A stretch of DNA of 10,106 bases, from positions 1 through 10,106 of the forward strand of contig JAJTHC010000139.1 in NCBI GenBank assembly GCA_021299615.1. The letters run 5' to 3'. A program made the translations under genes and the position numbers. Position 1 is the first letter of the stretch, and each line of letters opens with the position of its first letter. The notes below the pieces were generated by a model. The model was not told the origin of the DNA. It did no database searches and worked only from the letters and a program-made list of their open reading frames with translations. Shown here one piece after another: positions 5,490 through 10,106 of the stretch. This DNA is from Vampirovibrionales bacterium. GTDB lineage: Bacteria > Cyanobacteriota > Vampirovibrionia > Vampirovibrionales > JAJTHC01.

Positions 5490-5813
5490 TTATAAAATAT
5501 TAGGAACCACATAGGCCCCGTCTTCGGTTTCAGGGGCGTTGCTCATCAGGGCTTCACGACTCAAGGGCATTTCGGCGACATCTTGACGGAAGGGGGTTTT
5601 GTCGTGGGCGGAAATGGTGGGGGTCACGGGGCTGGCGACGACATCCGCAGGGCTAGAGACATCTATATCGCCAAGGGGCAAGTTGTTGAGCAATTCCACA
5701 AAGTTCAAGACTTTAGACAGTTCGCCTTGGTATTGTTGGACTTCTTCATCGCTCAAGGCAAGGCTTGAGAGGGTGGCGACTTTTTTGACGGTTTCAGCAT
5801 CGATGTTCATCAT
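5490..5813 (-). CDS. gatC: Asp/Glu-tRNA amidotransferase subunit C
   Basis: GatC is the small structural subunit of the GatCAB amidotransferase, which converts Glu-tRNA(Gln) or Asp-tRNA(Asn) to the amide form. The 107-residue length is close to the family's usual 95-100. Typical features are IDAETVKKVATLSSLALSDEE (4-24), LSKVLNFVELLNNL (32-45) and the C-terminal DGAYVVPNIL (98-107), which matches the family ending F.VP.il. Two adjacent ATGs (5811-5813 and 5808-5810) are possible starts. The upstream AAAGAAAGAG is a weak ribosome binding site. It lies 63 bp after gatA; a minus-strand TATAAT-like sequence in that gap could provide an extra promoter. gatB is not in the window. Confidence 0.93.
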   Translation of the reverse strand: MMNIDAETVKKVATLSSLALSDEEVQQYQGELSKVLNFVELLNNLPLGDIDVSSPADVVASPVTPTISAHDKTPFRQDVAEMPLSREALMSNAPETEDGAYVVPNIL

Positions 5814-5876
5814 AAATTAGACTCTTTCTTTAGGCTTAGATCACGTGAGCTTATTATACTATAAAGTGGCTTAGCG

Positions 5877-7397
5877 TTATACAGAAACCTTCAACGCCTG
5901 AAAGGCAGGAGGCACAAGGTTCTTCAAACCCACCGCTTCTTGAAAGGCAAAGGCAATGGCGAGAAGCTTTTCTTCTTCCCACGCAGGCACCATGAGCTGT
6001 AAGCCAATCGGCAAGCCAGTCGCCTCATCGAATCCACACGGCAACGACAAGGCTGGAATACCGACCAAGTTCGCTGGAATCGTCGCAACATCGCTGAGAT
6101 ACATCGAAATGGGGTCATCATTTTTTTCGCCCAATTTAAAGGCAACACTCGGCGAAGTCGGGCAAATCAAGACGTCTACATCCTGCCACGCTTGATTAAA
6201 CGATTGAGCCAGCACCTTGCGAGCCAATTGAGCCTTGCCGTAATAGGCATCATAATAACCAGCCGAAAGGGCAAAAGACCCCAGTAAAATACGGCGTTTG
6301 ACTTCCGCACCAAAGCCTTTGGCACGGGTTTTGGCAAACATATCATAGACATTTTCAACGCCTTCACGCTCGCTTAAGCCGTAACGCACGCCGTCAAAAC
6401 GAGCCAAGTTCGAAGAGGCTTCGGCTGTAGCAATAATGTAATACGCCGCAATGGCTTCTTGAAATCCTGTTAGGCTGATGCGTTTGACATCGGCACCTAA
6501 GCCTTCAAAGCGAGCAATCGCTTCAGTGACGGCTTTTTGCGTGCCTGCTTGAATGCCTTCGCCTTCAAACCCGTCGACAATGCCGACTCGCAGACGTTTA
6601 CCAGCGAGTTGCATTCCCAAAGCTCCTGCTTGGGCGGATGCCACATAATCAGGCAATACACTAGGAGCAGATGAGGTCATATCGTGGGCGTCTTTGCCTG
6701 CAATGACTTGTAAAATGGCTGCGGTGTCTTCCACCGTGCGAGCAAAGGGGGACACTTGATCCAAGCTTGACGCAAACGCCACCAATCCGTAGCGAGACAC
6801 CAAGCCATAGGTGGGTTTCAAGCCCACAATCCCACATAAAGACGCAGGTTGACGCACGGAACCGCCTGTATCGCTACCCAAGCTCAAGGTCACCATGCCT
6901 GCTGAAACGCAGGCCGCCGAGCCTCCCGAGCTTCCTCCAGGCACGCAGGCGGTATCCCACGGATTATAGGTGGGGTGATAGGCACTCTTTTCACAGGAGG
7001 ATCCCATGGCGAATTCGTCGAGGTTGGTTTTGCCCACAATCGGCATTTGGTGGGCTTTAATTTTCGTGATGACCGTGGCATCATAGGGCGAAACGTAGGA
7101 TTCGAGCATTTTACTGGCACACGTCGTTTTGGTGCCTGTGACGTTGAGATTGTCTTTAATGGCGATCGGCACACCAGCCAAAAGGGGTAATGTGCTTGCG
7201 TTTCCCGCTTTTACGGTGTCATCGACGCTTTGGGCGGTGGCGTAGGCTTGATCTTTATTCAGGCTTAAAAAGGCTTGAATTTCGCTGTCATGGGCTTCAA
7301 TACGGGCGAAATGTTCGTCTAAGACAGCGGAAGCGGTTTGCGAGCCTGTGGCAATGGCGGACGCCAATTCTAAAGCGGTAGGAAGAGCTGTGGACAT
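5877..7397 (-). CDS. gatA: Asp/Glu-tRNA amidotransferase subunit A
   Basis: GatA is the amidase subunit that releases ammonia from glutamine for transfer to misacylated tRNA. The 506-residue protein carries the amidase-signature triad: Lys81 in AIKDNLNV, cis-Ser156 in PGGSSGGSAA, and nucleophile Ser180 in GSDTGGSVRQPA. Spacing fits the S. aureus GatA triad (79/154/178). The start ATG at 7397 is chosen because AAAGGA lies 7 nt upstream. An in-frame TTG at 7412 overlaps that site and would add only five residues. It heads the probable gatA-gatC-DUF2203-ybeY unit. Placing gatA before gatC, with gatB elsewhere, differs from the common gatCAB order. A GGTATCA/TGATACC inverted repeat (7441-7447, 7467-7473) lies upstream. 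Confidence 0.97.
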   Translation of the reverse strand: MSTALPTALELASAIATGSQTASAVLDEHFARIEAHDSEIQAFLSLNKDQAYATAQSVDDTVKAGNASTLPLLAGVPIAIKDNLNVTGTKTTCASKMLESYVSPYDATVITKIKAHQMPIVGKTNLDEFAMGSSCEKSAYHPTYNPWDTACVPGGSSGGSAACVSAGMVTLSLGSDTGGSVRQPASLCGIVGLKPTYGLVSRYGLVAFASSLDQVSPFARTVEDTAAILQVIAGKDAHDMTSSAPSVLPDYVASAQAGALGMQLAGKRLRVGIVDGFEGEGIQAGTQKAVTEAIARFEGLGADVKRISLTGFQEAIAAYYIIATAEASSNLARFDGVRYGLSEREGVENVYDMFAKTRAKGFGAEVKRRILLGSFALSAGYYDAYYGKAQLARKVLAQSFNQAWQDVDVLICPTSPSVAFKLGEKNDDPISMYLSDVATIPANLVGIPALSLPCGFDEATGLPIGLQLMVPAWEEEKLLAIAFAFQEAVGLKNLVPPAFQALKVSV

Positions 7398-7457
7398 GGG
7401 GTTTCCTTTCAAGCAATCATCAACGACTATACCCTATAAAGGTATCACAAAAGTAAG

Positions 7458-7761
7458 AAATTGTCTTGATACCAATTAAATGCTTAAATAGGCTAGTGTC
7501 TTCGTTGTTGCTATGATTAATTTGTTCTGTTATAGTATTTTAAATAATTTCCCCTACAGTGTCTATACTTTGTCGCTACGATTATTTTGTTCAGTCATGT
7601 AGGTCTATCTACACTTCTTCAAAAAATAATCTAAGCTCCTCGTCTAGCCTACTGTACGGAAAACTCTTTAAAACACTATATGTAGGTCTGTGTACACGCC
7701 CTCACAAAAAAATATAGGCTCCTAGAATAGTCTAATAGCTCATTTTATCTATAAAACACTA
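7458..7761 (+). repeat. Older mosaic repeat (host H), interrupted by A2
   Basis: The left part carries the 24-nt motif (7468-7491), TCTTCGTTGTTGCTATGATT (7499-7518) and TTTGTTCTGTTA, aligning base for base with A4. The right part resumes at TGTAGGTCTGTGTACACGCC (7681-7700) and ends AAAACACTATA (7753-7763). Joining the two parts at one TA restores the continuous sequence CTGTTATGTAGGTCTGT found in A1. The left boundary is uncertain by about 10 bp. The right end is 7 bp from the mscL stop codon. Confidence 0.7.
7533..7678 (+). mobile_element. MITE-like repeat A2, 146 bp, intact
   Basis: This is the reference intact copy of family A. The termini, read inward, are TAGTATTTTAAATAATTTCC and TAGTGTTTTAAAGAGTTTTC, an imperfect inverted repeat of about 30 bp continuing to TACAGT. 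TA is duplicated at 7531-7532 and 7679-7680. The interior holds TTGTCGCTACG (7570-7580), the ATTATTTTGT arm and TGTAG-GTCTAT-CTACA. It differs at two of 119 positions from A3. Both are non-coding. It sits inside repeat H, upstream of gatA and downstream of mscL. Confidence 0.88.
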
Positions 7762-7770
7762 TACAACCGA

Positions 7771-8193
7771 TTAGGACTTCGCCTTTAAGGTTTCCAAAAT
7801 AGCTTCCAATAATTCGGTGTCTCGTGGTGTGGGGGGTGGAACCGCCTCTTCAACAGAAGGCGTCGCTTCTTTTTTAAAGTGATTCATCGCTTTAACCACG
7901 CTAAAAATAGAAAAGGCGACAATCAAAAAATCCAAGACGCTTTGAAGAAAAGCCCCATACTTCCATAAAACAGGGGTGACATCAAGACCCATGGCTTCAG
8001 GGGGGCGAAGGGTAATCGCTAAGCTTGAAAAATCCACGCCACCAATTAAAAAGCCAATCGGGGGCATGATGATATTTTCCACCAAGGACGTCACCACCTT
8101 ACCAAAGGCTCCGCCAATAATGACCCCGATGGCTAAGTCCATGACGTTGCCTTTTAAGGCAAAATCTTTAAACTCTTGAAGGAATCCGCTCAT
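7771..8193 (-). CDS. mscL: Large-conductance mechanosensitive channel
   Basis: MscL is a homopentameric inner-membrane channel that opens under membrane tension to release solutes during hypo-osmotic shock. The 140-residue protein starts with the family pattern EFKDFALKGNVMDLAIGVIIG (7-27). The first membrane helix spans about 15-43 and the second about 76-102 (YGAFLQSVLDFLIVAFSIF). Between them is a loop of usual length containing DFSSLAITL. A C-terminal proline-rich linker (about 117-123) leads to a short helix (about 126-138). AAGGAG lies about 8 nt before the ATG. It is 15 bp downstream of ilvD and probably transcribed with it, an unusual functional pairing. Repeat H begins 7 bp past the stop. 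Confidence 0.96.
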   Translation of the reverse strand: MSGFLQEFKDFALKGNVMDLAIGVIIGGAFGKVVTSLVENIIMPPIGFLIGGVDFSSLAITLRPPEAMGLDVTPVLWKYGAFLQSVLDFLIVAFSIFSVVKAMNHFKKEATPSVEEAVPPPTPRDTELLEAILETLKAKS

Positions 8194-8208
8194 TTGAAGC
8201 TCCTTTTC

Positions 8209-9912
8209 CTATTTGAGGCAATTCCCAGGATGCGTCACCGCCCCCTGAGCCGCACTGCCGACTTGTTGAGCGTACTTCCATAAGGCGCCTGCTGGATAGT
8301 TCGGCTCGGGTTGCACCCAGTTCGCACGACGCTCCGCAAGCGTGGTGTCATCCACAAACAAGGTAATAATGCCTGTTTCGGCGTTGACTTCAATTTCATC
8401 GCCCGCTTCAACGAGTCCAATCACACCGCCGACATAGGCTTCAGGTGCCACATGACCCACCATTAACCCACGAGTCGCCCCACTAAAGCGACCGTCCGTC
8501 AACAACGCCACATCATAGCCCAAGCCTTGTCCCACAATCGCTGCCGTAACCGAAAGCATTTCACGCATACCAGGGCCGCCTTTAGGGCCTTCATAGCGAA
8601 TAATCACGACATCGCCAGCGACGATTTCATTTTTGACAATAGCGGCAAAACAATCCTGCTCGCCATTATAGACCTTCGCCTTGCCTCGATGTACCAATTT
8701 GCTAAGCCCTGCGGTTTTAACCACCGCTCCTTCGGGGGCTAGGTTGCCGAACAAGATTTTCAAACCTCCGCCTGCACTTAGGGGAGCCGTCACGGGCAGC
8801 ATGACGGCTTGCCCTGTGGGGAGCTGAACATTTTCGAGGTTTTCGGCTTGCGTTTTACCAGTGACCGTCAAGCAATCACCATGCAAGTAACCTGCTTCTA
8901 ACAGGGCTTTCAAAATAACAGGCACGCCCCCGATTTGATAGACATCCCACATGACAAAGCGTCCACCGGGTTTGAGATCCACAAAATACGGCGTGGTGTT
9001 AAACCATGTTTCAATATCTTTTAAGGTGACTTCAAAGCCACATTCGTGAGCCAGTGCGGGCATATGCAAGACGGTATTGGTGGATCCACCCGTAGCTGCG
9101 ACAATTCGCACGGCATTTTCAAAGGCTTTTTTGGTTAGAATATCACGAGGCAAAATGCCTGCCTTCAACAAGTCAACAATGGCTTGCCCGTAACGATGAT
9201 TCATCGCTGCACGAGCAGGATGCTCGGCGGGGATGGCGGACGATCCCGGTAAGGCTAGCCCGATCGCTTCAGCCACACACGCCATGGTGTTTGCCGTAAA
9301 TTGACCCCCACAACTGCCAGCCCCAGGGCAAGCATTTTCTTCAACCGCTTTTAAGCCTGCATCGCTTAATTTGCCAGCCGCATGCGATCCGACCGCTTCA
9401 TACACATCTTGCACGGTGAGATCTTTGCCGTCAAGATGACCAGGCATAATTGTGCCACCATACAAGAAAATAGCTGGCACATTCAAACGAGCCATCGCCA
9501 TCATCATACCGGGTAGCGACTTGTCGCAACCAGCGATGCCCACAAAGGCGTCGTAGCAATGCGCACGCATGACGAGTTCCACACTATCGGCAATGATTTC
9601 ACGGCTCACCAAGGACGCCTTCATGCCTTCATGCCCCATCGCAATGCCGTCACTGACGGAAATGGCGGTAAACTCACGAGCAATCGCCCCTGCTTCGTGA
9701 ATGCCTGCCTTGATCAGCGTGGCTTGATCGTGCAAGGTTAAATTACACGGCGTGACTTCATTCCACGTATTCGCCACACCGATAAAAGGCTTTTGGAAGT
9801 CGGCTTCGACGAGTCCCATGGCTCGGTGGAAGGCTCGGTGGGGGGCTCTGGCTGGGCCGTCGTTGATTTCTTTAGATTTGTGACGCATGTCAAAAGGGGT
9901 GTTGCTATTCAT
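8209..9912 (-). CDS. ilvD: Dihydroxy-acid dehydratase
   Basis: IlvD dehydrates 2,3-dihydroxy-isovalerate and 2,3-dihydroxy-3-methylvalerate to the 2-keto acids in valine, leucine and isoleucine synthesis. The 567-residue length and pattern fit the shorter IlvD/Edd subgroup that usually carries a [2Fe-2S] cluster, rather than the 616-residue E. coli type. Candidate cluster ligands are Cys56 (TPCNLT), Cys129 (AGCDKSLPG) and Cys201 (CPGAGSCGGQFTANTM). The C-terminal GRFSG motif (475-478) contributes the proposed catalytic Ser477. AAGGA lies about 8 nt before the ATG. It heads the ilvD-mscL pair. No other ilv gene is present nearby. The cluster type is an inference from length and motif. Confidence 0.97.
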   Translation of the reverse strand: MNSNTPFDMRHKSKEINDGPARAPHRAFHRAMGLVEADFQKPFIGVANTWNEVTPCNLTLHDQATLIKAGIHEAGAIAREFTAISVSDGIAMGHEGMKASLVSREIIADSVELVMRAHCYDAFVGIAGCDKSLPGMMMAMARLNVPAIFLYGGTIMPGHLDGKDLTVQDVYEAVGSHAAGKLSDAGLKAVEENACPGAGSCGGQFTANTMACVAEAIGLALPGSSAIPAEHPARAAMNHRYGQAIVDLLKAGILPRDILTKKAFENAVRIVAATGGSTNTVLHMPALAHECGFEVTLKDIETWFNTTPYFVDLKPGGRFVMWDVYQIGGVPVILKALLEAGYLHGDCLTVTGKTQAENLENVQLPTGQAVMLPVTAPLSAGGGLKILFGNLAPEGAVVKTAGLSKLVHRGKAKVYNGEQDCFAAIVKNEIVAGDVVIIRYEGPKGGPGMREMLSVTAAIVGQGLGYDVALLTDGRFSGATRGLMVGHVAPEAYVGGVIGLVEAGDEIEVNAETGIITLFVDDTTLAERRANWVQPEPNYPAGALWKYAQQVGSAAQGAVTHPGNCLK

Positions 9913-9951
9913 GGGGATGTCCTTCTTTCATTTAAAAACTACATTGTTTTC

Positions 9952-9957
9952 ATTATA
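9952..9957 (-). promoter_or_regulatory. -10 box of a probable ilvD promoter
   Basis: Read on the minus strand this is a perfect TATAAT about 40 bp before the ATG, giving a leader of about 32 nt. No clear TTGACA-like box is found 17 bp upstream, where the sequence is T-rich. Repeat A3 begins about 30 bp further upstream. No attenuator or leader peptide is visible in the short leader. Confidence 0.4.
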
Positions 9958-9987
9958 TAACAAAGAAGGCAAAAAAAGCGTTTGATA

Positions 9988-10106
9988 TAGTATTTTAAAT
10001 AATTTCCCCTACAGTGTCTATACTTTGTCGCTACGATTATTTTGTTCAGTCATGTAGGTCTATCTACACTTCTTCACAAAATAATCTAGGCTCCTCGTCT
10101 AGCCTA
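9988..10106 (+). mobile_element. MITE-like repeat A3 (cut by window end)
   Basis: The first 119 bp of a family A element match A2 (7533-7651) at all but two positions. TA precedes it (9986-9987). The remaining 27 bp and the second terminus should lie just beyond the window. It carries TTGTCGCTACG (10025-10035) and the TGTAG-GTCTAT-CTACA loop. Unlike most copies it is on the upstream side of the ilvD gene. Confidence 0.88.

Noticed and set aside
841..10106. CRISPR array or phage attachment sites from the recurring short boxes
   Set aside because: The repeats are scattered, each within a 145-bp element with terminal inverted repeats; there is no regular spacing, no cas gene and no integrase.

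Overview
The window is a bacterial chromosomal segment with eight recognisable housekeeping genes, one unrecognised small ORF, and intergenic spaces filled with short non-coding repeats. Start sites follow the usual bacterial pattern of an AAGGA-type ribosome binding site 7-10 nt before ATG. GatA and GatC imply amidation of misacylated tRNA, and IlvD implies branched-chain amino acid synthesis, so this does not look like a strongly reduced endosymbiont. A DUF2203 protein and a long-form YbeY would fit a cyanobacteria-related or other non-proteobacterial lineage, but the phylum cannot be fixed from this sequence.

Layout: 1-238 holds repeats. 239-429 is non-coding with a strong hairpin. 430-681 (-) is a small hypothetical ORF. 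841-1150 is a nested repeat cluster. 1163-1831 (-) is upp. 1896-2249 is a second nested repeat cluster. 2264-3259 (-) is a ROK sugar kinase. 3362-4255 (+) is a class IV aminotransferase, divergent from the kinase. 4231-4393 is a repeat between convergent genes. 4382-5017 ybeY, 5014-5481 DUF2203, 5490-5813 gatC and 5877-7397 gatA all lie on the minus strand and are probably co-transcribed in the order gatA-gatC-DUF2203-ybeY. 7458-7763 is a third nested repeat cluster. 7771-8193 mscL and 8209-9912 ilvD form a minus-strand pair (ilvD-mscL). 9988-10106 is a further repeat cut by the window end.

The most notable content is the repeats. They are MITE-like: about 144-146 bp, non-coding, with terminal inverted repeats and TA target duplications. 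Two main families are visible. Family A is 146 bp with TAGTRTTTTAAA-type ends; family B is 144 bp with GGTAGTGTCGA ends. A mosaic family shares the A interior. Removing the inner elements restores the sequence of an older repeat at two sites fully inside the window, and probably at two more, so the repeats have inserted into each other at TA. Both families share a central hairpin of the form TGTAS-GTCTGT-STACA. Most copies lie within about 15 bp of a gene's stop codon, and one supplies the last codons and the stop codon of the aminotransferase gene. No transposase gene is present, so any mobilising enzyme must be elsewhere; the TA target suggests the IS630/Tc1/mariner type.
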